This document shows, piece by piece, positions 1-5,140 of a stretch of 5,140 nucleotides of DNA. Numbering within the stretch: the first letter of the stretch is position 1; each line of letters opens with the position of its first letter. This DNA comes from Rhodospirillales bacterium (lineage in GTDB: Bacteria > Pseudomonadota > Alphaproteobacteria > Rhodospirillales > JASLLV01). The notes beneath the pieces are model-generated. The model made no database searches and had not been told where the DNA came from. It was given only the letters and a program-made list of their open reading frames with translations. Made by a program: the position numbers and the translations under genes. The stretch is taken from NCBI GenBank assembly GCA_030754475.1, contig JASMAE010000414.1, positions 1-5,140 of the forward strand, given 5' to 3'.

Positions 1-1
1 C

Positions 2-1837
2 TCGTTGGCGTCGGTTCGCCGCGCCCGCGAGAAGGAGCGGCTAAAACTCCTGCGCGACGCCGACGGCGAGGTCCAGAAGATCATCCGGGACGTGACGATC
101 CCCGACGCGATCACGGTCCAGGAGCTCGCCAACCGCATGGCAGAACGCGGGGCCGAAGTGATCAAGGCGCTCATGAAGATGGGCATCATGGCCACCATCA
201 ACGAGTCCATCGAGGGCGACACGGCCGAGGTCGTCGCCAACGAATTCGGACACAACGTCAAACGGGTTGGCGAGGCCGACGTCGAGATCGGACTGGGGCG
301 CGACGCCGTCGCGGAAGGCCCCGGGCAGCCGCGGCCTCCGGTGGTGACGGTCATGGGCCACGTCGATCACGGCAAGACGTCGCTTCTGGACGCATTGCGC
401 GAGACCGACCAGGTCTCGCTCGAGGCGGGGGGAATCACCCAGCACATCGGTGCCTACCAGGTCACGCTGTCGTCGGGCGGAAAGATCACCTTTATCGACA
501 CGCCCGGCCACGAGGCCTTCACCGAAATGCGGGCGCGGGGCGCGGGGGTCACCGACATCGTCGTCCTCGTCGTCGCGGCGGACGATGGCGTCATGCCGCA
601 GACGATCGAAGCCGTCCACCACGCGAAGGCGGCGAATGTGCCGGTGATCGTCGCCATAAACAAGACGGACCGTCCCGACGCCGACCCCGGACGCGTCCGC
701 ACCGAGCTTCTCCAGCACGACATCGTGGTCGAGGAGGTGGGTGGCGATACGTTGAACGTGGAGATCTCGGCCAAGGAGCGGATCAACCTCGACAAGCTCG
801 AGGAAGCCATTCTTCTCCAGGCCGAAATGCTCGATCTCAAGGCCAACGCCGACGGTGCGACCGACGGTGTGATCATCGAATCGAAGGTGGAACATGGCCG
901 CGGTTCGATCGCCACCGTCCTGGTGCGCAACGGAACCCTTCGGGTCGGCGATGTCCTCGTCGCGGGACGGGCATGGGGCCGCGTGCGCGCGCTGATGGAC
1001 GCCCACGGTGAAATCGTGGTCGAGGCCGGGCCTGCCACGCCGGTCGAAATTCAGGGGCTGAACGACACGCCGGCCGCCGGAGACGAATTCGTCGTCGTCG
1101 ACAGCGAGGCCCGCGCGCGCCAGGTGTCCGAGTTCCGCAAGCGCAAGGAGCGCGACACGCGGGCGGCGGCGAGCGTGCGCGGGACAGTCGACCAGATGTT
1201 CGACCGAATCCAGGACGACGGCGCCCAGGAGCTGCCGGTGGTCATCAAGGCCGACGCCCACGGCTCGACCGAAGCGATCGAAGGCGCATTGACTGGCCTC
1301 GAGACCGACGAGGTCAAGGTCAACGTGCTGCACGCGGGCGTCGGCGGGATCAACGAAGCCGACGTGACGCTCGCGCGCTCGTCGAACGCGTTCGTTATCG
1401 GCTTCGGCGTCCGCGCCAACCGTCAGGCGCGCGAGCTCGCGCGCCGCGAAGACGTCGAGATCCGGTATTACTCGGTGATCTACGAGATTGTCGACGATCT
1501 CAAGAGAATCCTCTCGGGCATGCTTGCACCCGCGTTGAAGGAGCACTCGCTCGGGTCCGCCGAAGTCCTCAAGGTCTTCAGCGTGTCCAAGGTGGGCAAG
1601 GTCGCAGGTTGCATGGTCACGGAAGGGACCGTCCAACGCGGCTCACGGGTACGCTTGTTGCGCGACCACATCATCGTGCACGAGGGCGAGCTCTCGCAGC
1701 TGAAACGATTCAAGGACGACGCCCGCGAAGTGAGGGAAGGCAACGAATGCGGCGTCGCGTTCGAGAAGTTCCAGGACTATCGCGAAGGCGACGTGATCGA
1801 GTGCTACCGGGTCGAGGAGCTCGTGCGTCACCTTTGA
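2..1837 (+). CDS. infB: Translation initiation factor IF2, 3' part (5' end outside window)
   Basis: IF2 is the cytoplasmic GTPase that brings fMet-tRNA to the 30S subunit and promotes 50S joining. The frame is open from the left edge, so the variable N-terminal region and true start lie upstream; the TTG at 5 is only an internal codon. Numbering from that codon, 610 residues are visible. The IF2 N-terminal helical module lies around 30-80. The G domain has GHVDHGKT at 118-125 (P-loop Lys124), DTPGH at 165-169, NKTD at 219-222 and SAK at 255-257. Domain II follows at about 290-370 and domain III at about 400-510. The C-terminal fMet-tRNA-binding domain carries AGCMVTEG (Cys536), KRFK at 567-570 and ECG at 581-583, matching residues known to matter for fMet-tRNA binding in this family. 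All GTPase motifs are intact, so it should be functional. It is the first gene here of the nusA-infB operon. Confidence 0.97.
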   Translation, partial: SLASVRRAREKERLKLLRDADGEVQKIIRDVTIPDAITVQELANRMAERGAEVIKALMKMGIMATINESIEGDTAEVVANEFGHNVKRVGEADVEIGLGRDAVAEGPGQPRPPVVTVMGHVDHGKTSLLDALRETDQVSLEAGGITQHIGAYQVTLSSGGKITFIDTPGHEAFTEMRARGAGVTDIVVLVVAADDGVMPQTIEAVHHAKAANVPVIVAINKTDRPDADPGRVRTELLQHDIVVEEVGGDTLNVEISAKERINLDKLEEAILLQAEMLDLKANADGATDGVIIESKVEHGRGSIATVLVRNGTLRVGDVLVAGRAWGRVRALMDAHGEIVVEAGPATPVEIQGLNDTPAAGDEFVVVDSEARARQVSEFRKRKERDTRAAASVRGTVDQMFDRIQDDGAQELPVVIKADAHGSTEAIEGALTGLETDEVKVNVLHAGVGGINEADVTLARSSNAFVIGFGVRANRQARELARREDVEIRYYSVIYEIVDDLKRILSGMLAPALKEHSLGSAEVLKVFSVSKVGKVAGCMVTEGTVQRGSRVRLLRDHIIVHEGELSQLKRFKDDAREVREGNECGVAFEKFQDYREGDVIECYRVEELVRHL

Positions 1838-1933
1838 CGGGGGCTGGCCGGCCGTGGGTGGCGTTGTGGTCGGGACGACGCGGCCCGGCGCCCGTTACGA
1901 CGCTGGGAGGCCGTCTCCGGGACAAAACGGATC
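1838..1933 (+). other. infB-rbfA spacer
   Basis: These 96 GC-rich bases lie between the infB stop and the rbfA start. I see no ORF of its own, no U-tract terminator and no convincing promoter. A small dyad GGAG(1906-1909)/CTCC(1915-1918) with a 5-base loop sits upstream of rbfA. The only Shine-Dalgarno-like run near the ATG is GGGA at 1919-1922, 11 bases away, which is weak and distant. The rbfA frame contains no ATG, GTG or TTG in the spacer, so an earlier rbfA start does not explain its length. Cotranscription of infB and rbfA is the simplest reading. Confidence 0.6.
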
Positions 1934-2323
1934 ATGAGCAAACGCACGGGCAGACCGCCCAGCCAGCGCCAGTTGCGGGTCGGCGAGGAGATTCGCCACG
2001 TGCTCGCGGAGTTGATGGAGCGCAGACGGTTGCGTGACCGTGCCCTCGATGGGCATTCGATCACGGTCACCGAGGCCCGCGTGAGCGCCGATCTTCGCTC
2101 GGCCGACGTGTTCGTGATCCCGCTCGGCGGCGGCGATGGGGCGGTGATTCTCAATGCGCTGGCGAGGGCGAAGCCTTTCCTACGGCGCGAAATCGCTCGC
2201 TCCGTACGCCTCAAATTCGTTCCCGAACTTCGCTTCCATGAAGACCAAACGTTCGATGCGGCGCGCCGCATCGAAGAGCTTTTGCACCCCGTCGACGGCG
2301 AAGCGAAGGCCCATGAGTCGTAA
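1934..2323 (+). CDS. rbfA: 30S ribosome-binding factor RbfA
   Basis: RbfA is a small cytoplasmic assembly factor that binds the immature 30S subunit near the 5' helix of 16S rRNA and is needed for late maturation and cold adaptation. The 129-residue product has the usual family length. It begins with the alphaproteobacterial-style PSQRQLRVGEEIRH segment (about 9-22). The ITVTEARVSADLRSADVFV strand-helix region follows, then the KH-like C-terminal part with LARAKPFLRREIA and VRLKFVPELRFHEDQTFD. At the interhelical kink where enterobacterial RbfA has Ala-Ser-Gly, this protein reads Ala79-Lys80-Pro81, close to the Ala-Ala-Pro I recall from related alphaproteobacteria. The ATG at 1934 was chosen because the family N-terminus starts there and no upstream in-frame start exists before the infB stop. 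Its Shine-Dalgarno site is weak. Its 3' end overlaps truB by 11 bases. Confidence 0.95.
   Translation: MSKRTGRPPSQRQLRVGEEIRHVLAELMERRRLRDRALDGHSITVTEARVSADLRSADVFVIPLGGGDGAVILNALARAKPFLRREIARSVRLKFVPELRFHEDQTFDAARRIEELLHPVDGEAKAHES
2305..2309 (+). promoter_or_regulatory. Possible truB ribosome binding site inside rbfA
   Basis: GAAGG lies three bases before the truB ATG at 2313 and within the rbfA coding sequence. The spacing is short and the match only partial, so translation of truB probably depends partly on ribosomes finishing rbfA a few bases downstream. This coupling is inferred from the overlap. Confidence 0.35.
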
Positions 2324-3239
2324 GCGACGCGGGAAAGCGATCAACGGCTGGCTCGTCATCGACAAATCCCGCGGCGCGACGTCTGCGGCCGTGGTCGCCC
2401 AGGTGCGGCGGATGACCGGCGCCGCCCGGGTCGGCCATTGCGGGACACTCGATCCCCTGGCGACGGGCGTTCTTCCACTGGCGTTCGGTGAGGCGACCAA
2501 GACGGTTTCCTACGCGATGGACCGTCCGAAACTCTATCGATTGGTGATTCGATGGGGCGAGGCGCGCGCGACCGAGGATGCCGAAGGCGCGGTGATCGAG
2601 ACCAGCACGCGACGCCCCGCGAGAGACGAGATCGCGAGTGTCCTCGACCAATTCACGGGTGAGGTCGAGCAGGTTCCACCGATATTCTCGGCCATCAAGG
2701 TGGCCGGCCGGCGGGCGTACGACCTGGCGCGCGCCGGCGAACCGGTCAAGCTCGCGCCGCGGATCGTGCGGATCGAATCGCTCAAGCTGTTGCGCGTCCC
2801 CGACGCCGATCATGCCGAATTCGAGGTCACCGCGGGAAAGGGCGCCTATATGCGCAGCTTGGCGCGCGATCTCGCCCTCGCGCTCGGGACCGTCGGTCAC
2901 CTGGCCGAGCTGAGGCGCACCCGGGTGGGGCCGTTTTCGGAAGAGAACGCGATTTCACTGGAAAAACTCGCGACCCTCGGCCATAGTGCGCCATTCGAGA
3001 GCCACTTGCTTCCGATCGAGACCGCGCTGGACGACATCCCGGCGCTGGCCCTGACGGAGCAAGAAGCCCGCCGCCTACGGCACGGCCGCGCCGTGCCCGT
3101 ACTTCCGGTGGCAAGCCGGTCTCCCCTCAAGAATGTCACCAAGGGCGCGATAGTTTGCGCTATGACCGAGGGCAAACCGGTTGCGTTAGCGCGCATCGCG
3201 GGCGGCGAGATCCGCCCGGTTCGCGTCCTCAATCTCTGA
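2313..3239 (+). CDS. truB: tRNA pseudouridine(55) synthase TruB
   Basis: TruB isomerises uridine 55 in the T-loop of elongator tRNAs to pseudouridine and also acts as a tRNA chaperone. The product has 308 residues, normal for the family. Family motifs in order: NGWLVIDKSRGATS (11-24), GHCGTLDPLATG with catalytic Asp47, Tyr75 in KLYRLVIRWG (the base-stacking Tyr), PPIFSAIK at 122-129, and KGAYMRSLARDL starting at Lys176, where Arg181 is the conserved partner of the catalytic Asp. The last ~60 residues fit the small C-terminal PUA-like domain. The frame is open upstream to 2154, but that stretch lies over rbfA and does not resemble TruB. ATG 2313 gives the proper N-terminus and an 11-base overlap with rbfA. 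Minor oddities are Ser19 where the family usually has Pro (DKP) and Cys43 in GHCG where Ala or Thr is common. Neither removes a catalytic residue. Confidence 0.96.
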   Translation: MSRKRRGKAINGWLVIDKSRGATSAAVVAQVRRMTGAARVGHCGTLDPLATGVLPLAFGEATKTVSYAMDRPKLYRLVIRWGEARATEDAEGAVIETSTRRPARDEIASVLDQFTGEVEQVPPIFSAIKVAGRRAYDLARAGEPVKLAPRIVRIESLKLLRVPDADHAEFEVTAGKGAYMRSLARDLALALGTVGHLAELRRTRVGPFSEENAISLEKLATLGHSAPFESHLLPIETALDDIPALALTEQEARRLRHGRAVPVLPVASRSPLKNVTKGAIVCAMTEGKPVALARIAGGEIRPVRVLNL

Positions 3240-3244
3240 TAGCT

Positions 3245-3248
3245 GGAG
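3245..3248 (+). promoter_or_regulatory. rpsO Shine-Dalgarno site
   Basis: GGAG sits six bases before the rpsO ATG, within the 15-base truB-rpsO gap. It is the best-placed ribosome binding site in the window, consistent with the high translation expected for a ribosomal protein. I saw no convincing separate rpsO promoter in the end of truB. Confidence 0.7.
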
Positions 3249-3254
3249 CAGACG

Positions 3255-3524
3255 ATGTCGATTACCGCAGTGCGTAAGCAGGAGCTCATTTCCGAGTACG
3301 CCGTCAATGAGGGCGACACGGGTTCGCCGGAGGTCCAGGTCGCCATCTTGAGCGAACGCATCCGTAACCTGACCGAGCACCTCAAGACGCACGCAAAGGA
3401 CTTTCACTCGCGCCGGGGCCTTCTGATGATGGTCAGCAAGCGCAGGCGCCTTCTCGATTACCTGCACAAGACCAAAACCGGCCGTTACGACACCGTCGTC
3501 CAACGGCTGGGACTCCGGCGATAG
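3255..3524 (+). CDS. rpsO: 30S ribosomal protein S15
   Basis: S15 is a primary 16S rRNA-binding protein that nucleates the platform of the 30S subunit and contributes to intersubunit bridge B4. The 89-residue product has the standard bacterial length. It shows family hallmarks throughout: the N-terminal helix with RKQELISEYAVNEGDTGSPE, VQVAILSERIRNLTEHLK, the rRNA-contacting HAKDFHSRRGLLMMVSKRRR segment (conserved His-Ser-Arg-Arg and basic cluster), LLDYLHK, and the C-terminal RLGLRR. The start is supported by family alignment and by GGAG six bases upstream. It lies 15 bases after truB, so it is probably cotranscribed. In E. coli S15 represses its own mRNA through a leader structure; I could not identify an equivalent here. 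A 4-bp dyad spans the stop codon (3517-3528). Confidence 0.97.
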   Translation: MSITAVRKQELISEYAVNEGDTGSPEVQVAILSERIRNLTEHLKTHAKDFHSRRGLLMMVSKRRRLLDYLHKTKTGRYDTVVQRLGLRR

Positions 3525-3540
3525 CGCCACATGGCCGAAT

Positions 3541-3580
3541 TCCGGCGATCGGGTGCGGTGTTCGGCACGAGTTTGCCGGA
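3541..3580 (+). other. Inverted repeat in rpsO 3' region
   Basis: TCCGGC at 3541-3546 is complementary to GCCGGA at 3575-3580, extendable by a G-U and an A-U pair. An inner GTGC/GCAC stem lies at 3553-3556 and 3565-3568. Together they could fold the end of the rpsO message. No run of T follows, so I do not call it an intrinsic terminator. The stems are short for such GC-rich DNA and could be chance. Confidence 0.3.
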
Positions 3581-3614
3581 CCCTGCGACGATACCCCTAA
3601 CGCCGGCCGGCGGC

Positions 3615-3636
3615 TGGAATCGAAGCGAGGATTCCA
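3615..3636 (+). other. Stem-loop 1 of the pnp leader region
   Basis: TGGAATC at 3615-3621 pairs with GATTCCA at 3630-3636, giving a perfect 7-bp stem with an 8-base loop. It lies three bases before the larger CG hairpin and may stack with it. Any function is inferred from position only. Confidence 0.4.
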
Positions 3637-3639
3637 TCG

Positions 3640-3670
3640 ATAACGCGCGCGCATCCGGCGCGCGCGTTAT
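3640..3670 (+). promoter_or_regulatory. Strong 13-bp hairpin between rpsO and pnp
   Basis: Bases 3640-3652 pair without mismatch with 3658-3670, forming a 13-bp stem of alternating C and G capped by four A-T pairs at its base, with the 5-base loop ATCCG. It is the strongest structure I found in the window. The bases after it (GACGCAATTG) contain no U-tract, so classic intrinsic termination is poorly supported. Its place 53 bases before the pnp start resembles the region where E. coli pnp mRNA carries the stem-loop cut by RNase III for PNPase autoregulation. It could instead act as a 3' stabilising or weak terminating hairpin for rpsO mRNA. The structure is seen; its role is inferred. Confidence 0.6.
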
Positions 3671-3681
3671 GACGCAATTGG

Positions 3682-3700
3682 GCGCGCGACGATCGCGCGC
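3682..3700 (+). promoter_or_regulatory. Second CG hairpin just upstream of pnp
   Basis: GCGCGCGA at 3682-3689 pairs with TCGCGCGC at 3693-3700, a perfect 8-bp stem with the 3-base loop CGA. It ends nine bases before the AGGA of the pnp ribosome binding site, so its folding could affect access to that site. Its CG arms are also complementary to those of the hairpin at 3640-3670, so alternative pairings are possible. Confidence 0.5.
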
Positions 3701-3709
3701 GAGCAGTTA

Positions 3710-3713
3710 AGGA
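3710..3713 (+). promoter_or_regulatory. pnp ribosome binding site
   Basis: AGGA, within TTAAGGAAAA, lies ten bases before the pnp ATG. The spacing is slightly long but acceptable. The A-rich, unpaired stretch from here to the start contrasts with the CG hairpins immediately upstream. Confidence 0.6.
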
Positions 3714-3723
3714 AAACCACCTA

Positions 3724-5140
3724 ATGTTCAAGGAGTTCAGAAAGGAAATCGAATGGGGCGGGCGCCCCTTGGTGTTCGAGACCGGCAAGTTTGCACGCCA
3801 GGCCGACGGGGCCGTCATGGTCACCTACGGCGAAACCAAGGTGCTGTGTACTGCCGTCGCGGAAAAGACGCCGCGGAGGGCACTTGATTTTTTCCCGTTG
3901 ACCGTCGACTACCAGGAGAAGGCCTTCGCCGCCGGTAAGATCCCCGGCGGATTCTTCAAAAGGGAAGGTCGGCCCGGCGAAAACGAGACACTCACGTCTC
4001 GGTTGATCGACCGGCCTATCCGACCGCTTTTCGCCGAGGGTTTCCGCAACGAGACCCACGTTATCTGCACCGTGGTCTCACACGACCTCGAGAACAATCC
4101 CGACGTCGTCGCCATGGTGGGGGCGTCGGCGGCGTTGACCCTGTCGGGGATCCCGTTCTTGGGCCCGATCGGCGGGTGCCGGGTGGGCTATATCAACGGC
4201 GAATACGTGCTCAATCCACAGATCGACGAGATGCCGGCGTCGGATCTCGATCTGCTCGTCGCCGGAACCTCGGAAGGCGTGTTGATGGTGGAATCCGAGG
4301 CAAACGAGCTTTCCGAGGAGGTCATGCTGGGCGCCGTGATGTTCGCGCACAAGGCGTGCCAGCCGGTCATCGGCGCCATCATCGAGCTCGCCGAAGCCTG
4401 CGCGAAGGAGCCGTGGGAAGTTCCGGCGCCACCCGCCGGCAAACAGGAGATCATCGACCGCGTGACCGCGGCCTGCGAATCGGATTTGCGCGATGCCTAC
4501 GCCGATCCCCTCAAGCAATCGCGCACCGAGAAGTTGGCCGCGATTCGGGAGCGCATCGCGGCCGAGCTCGCCGCCGACGAAACGATGGACGCGGCGCTGG
4601 TTGCCGTGGTGTTCTCCGGCGTTTTCAAGTCCTTGGAAAAATCGATCGTGCGCAAGGACATCGTGCGCACGCGCAAGCGCATCGACGGACGCGACACCTC
4701 GACTGTCCGCCCCATCGCCGCCGAGGTGGGCGTCCTGCCCCGCGCGCACGGGAGCGCGCTGTTCACCCGCGGCGAGACCCAAGCGCTGGTGGTTGCGACG
4801 CTGGGAACCGGCCAGGACGAGCAGATCATGGACGTTATCGGCGGCGAGTACCGCGAGCACTTCTTGCTCCACTACAATTTCCCGCCCTACGCGACCGGCG
4901 AGGCGAAATTCCTGCGCTCGCCGGGACGCCGCGAGATCGGGCACGGCATGCTGGCGGAGCGCGCGATCGCGCCCGTAATTCCCAGTCAGGAGGAGTTTCC
5001 TTACACGATCCGCGCCGTGTCCGAAATACTGTCATCGAACGGGTCTACATCGATGGCGGCCACGACGGCCACCAGCCTGGCTCTCATGGACGCAGGCGTG
5101 CCTATAAGTCGCCCCGTGACCGGGATATCAATCGGCATGG
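3724..5140 (+). CDS. pnp: Polyribonucleotide nucleotidyltransferase (PNPase), 5' part (3' end outside window)
   Basis: PNPase degrades RNA 3' to 5' by phosphorolysis, releasing nucleoside diphosphates, and often joins the RNA degradosome. The frame is open from ATG 3724 to the right edge: 472 codons of a protein usually near 700 residues. The first RNase PH-like core (about 1-215) has EWGGRPLVFETGKFARQ, VTYGETKVL and GGFFKREGRP, with the RNA-contacting FF-R loop at 77-80. The all-helical linker is about 215-310. The second, catalytic RNase PH core has RKRIDGRD, RGETQALV, LHYNFPPY, RREIGHG at 402-408 and the phosphate-site Ser441-Thr442-Ser443. The catalytic Asp/Asp/Lys cluster and the KH and S1 domains lie beyond the window. 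After SMA, the usual small-residue/Val-Cys-Gly run reads ATTAT (446-450), and codon use shifts in the last ~55 codons. The start fits the family N-terminus. It follows rpsO by 199 bases with hairpins between. Confidence 0.96.
   Translation, partial: MFKEFRKEIEWGGRPLVFETGKFARQADGAVMVTYGETKVLCTAVAEKTPRRALDFFPLTVDYQEKAFAAGKIPGGFFKREGRPGENETLTSRLIDRPIRPLFAEGFRNETHVICTVVSHDLENNPDVVAMVGASAALTLSGIPFLGPIGGCRVGYINGEYVLNPQIDEMPASDLDLLVAGTSEGVLMVESEANELSEEVMLGAVMFAHKACQPVIGAIIELAEACAKEPWEVPAPPAGKQEIIDRVTAACESDLRDAYADPLKQSRTEKLAAIRERIAAELAADETMDAALVAVVFSGVFKSLEKSIVRKDIVRTRKRIDGRDTSTVRPIAAEVGVLPRAHGSALFTRGETQALVVATLGTGQDEQIMDVIGGEYREHFLLHYNFPPYATGEAKFLRSPGRREIGHGMLAERAIAPVIPSQEEFPYTIRAVSEILSSNGSTSMAATTATSLALMDAGVPISRPVTGISIGM

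Noticed and set aside
5..7. TTG at position 5 as a real infB start or internal IF2 isoform start
   Set aside because: The frame is open to the window edge and the residues on both sides match the interior of IF2. I see no Shine-Dalgarno site because there is no upstream sequence to judge.
41..1636. Long antisense open frame (531 codons) across infB
   Set aside because: It lies wholly opposite a complete set of IF2 motifs. Its product is rich in Asp, His, Arg and Val as expected from reading a GC-rich gene backwards, with no recognisable domain. Such shadow frames are common in GC-rich DNA.
2154..2312. N-terminal extension of truB to an upstream ATG at 2154
   Set aside because: It would read through the conserved 3' half of rbfA in another frame and add 53 residues unlike any TruB. 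The family N-terminus starts at 2313.
3514..3549. Nine-base direct repeat TCCGGCGAT at 3514-3522 and 3541-3549
   Set aside because: It is short, made of common GC-rich words, and has no third copy or flanking mobile-element signature, so chance is the best explanation.
3573..3644. Possible pnp promoters: TTGCCG (3573) with CCTAAC (3596), or TGGAAT (3615) with GATAAC (3639)
   Set aside because: The matches to sigma-70 hexamers are poor (3 of 6 in several hexamers). The second would start transcription inside the hairpin. A pnp promoter here is plausible by analogy with E. coli but not supported by the sequence.
3640..3670. Classic Rho-independent terminator for rpsO
   Set aside because: The stem is excellent, but the downstream bases GACGCAATTG lack a U-tract, so I list it as a regulatory hairpin and keep termination only as an alternative.
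4078..4944. Antisense open frame (288 codons) across pnp
   Set aside because: It mirrors conserved PNPase codons, has no recognisable domain or ribosome binding site, and is typical of a shadow frame in GC-rich sequence.

Overview
This GC-rich window is a stretch of the conserved bacterial nusA/infB operon of housekeeping genes. All five genes are on the + strand, in the order infB (3' part) - rbfA - truB - rpsO - pnp (5' part). Protein details point to an alphaproteobacterium: the IF2 segment with 'VQELANRMAER', the RbfA N-terminus with 'PSQRQLRVGEEIRH', the PNPase N-terminus 'EIEWGGRPLVFETGKFARQ', and the gene order. I cannot place it below class level from the sequence alone.

Layout: positions 2-1837 encode the last two thirds of translation initiation factor IF2. 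A 96-base spacer follows. RbfA (1934-2323) and TruB (2313-3239) overlap by 11 bases in different frames. A 15-base gap with a good Shine-Dalgarno site leads to ribosomal protein S15 (3255-3524). A 199-base non-coding region (3525-3723) contains a run of stem-loops, including a perfect 13-bp CG-rich hairpin. PNPase starts at 3724 and runs off the right edge with 472 codons visible and no interruption.

How the genes fit together: IF2 places initiator tRNA on the 30S subunit, RbfA matures the 30S subunit, TruB makes pseudouridine 55 in tRNAs, and S15 is a primary 16S rRNA binder in 30S assembly. PNPase is the 3'-5' phosphorolytic exoribonuclease of RNA turnover. The operon therefore couples ribosome and tRNA production with RNA decay.

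Nothing here looks like a new system, a mobile element, a CRISPR array or an RNA gene. Two places deserve a second look. One is the hairpin cluster in the rpsO-pnp spacer, placed where enterobacteria carry the pnp autoregulatory RNase III site. The other is the last ~165 bases of pnp, where codon choice changes and a normally conserved core motif reads differently. That could be natural divergence, recombination or an assembly join near a contig end.
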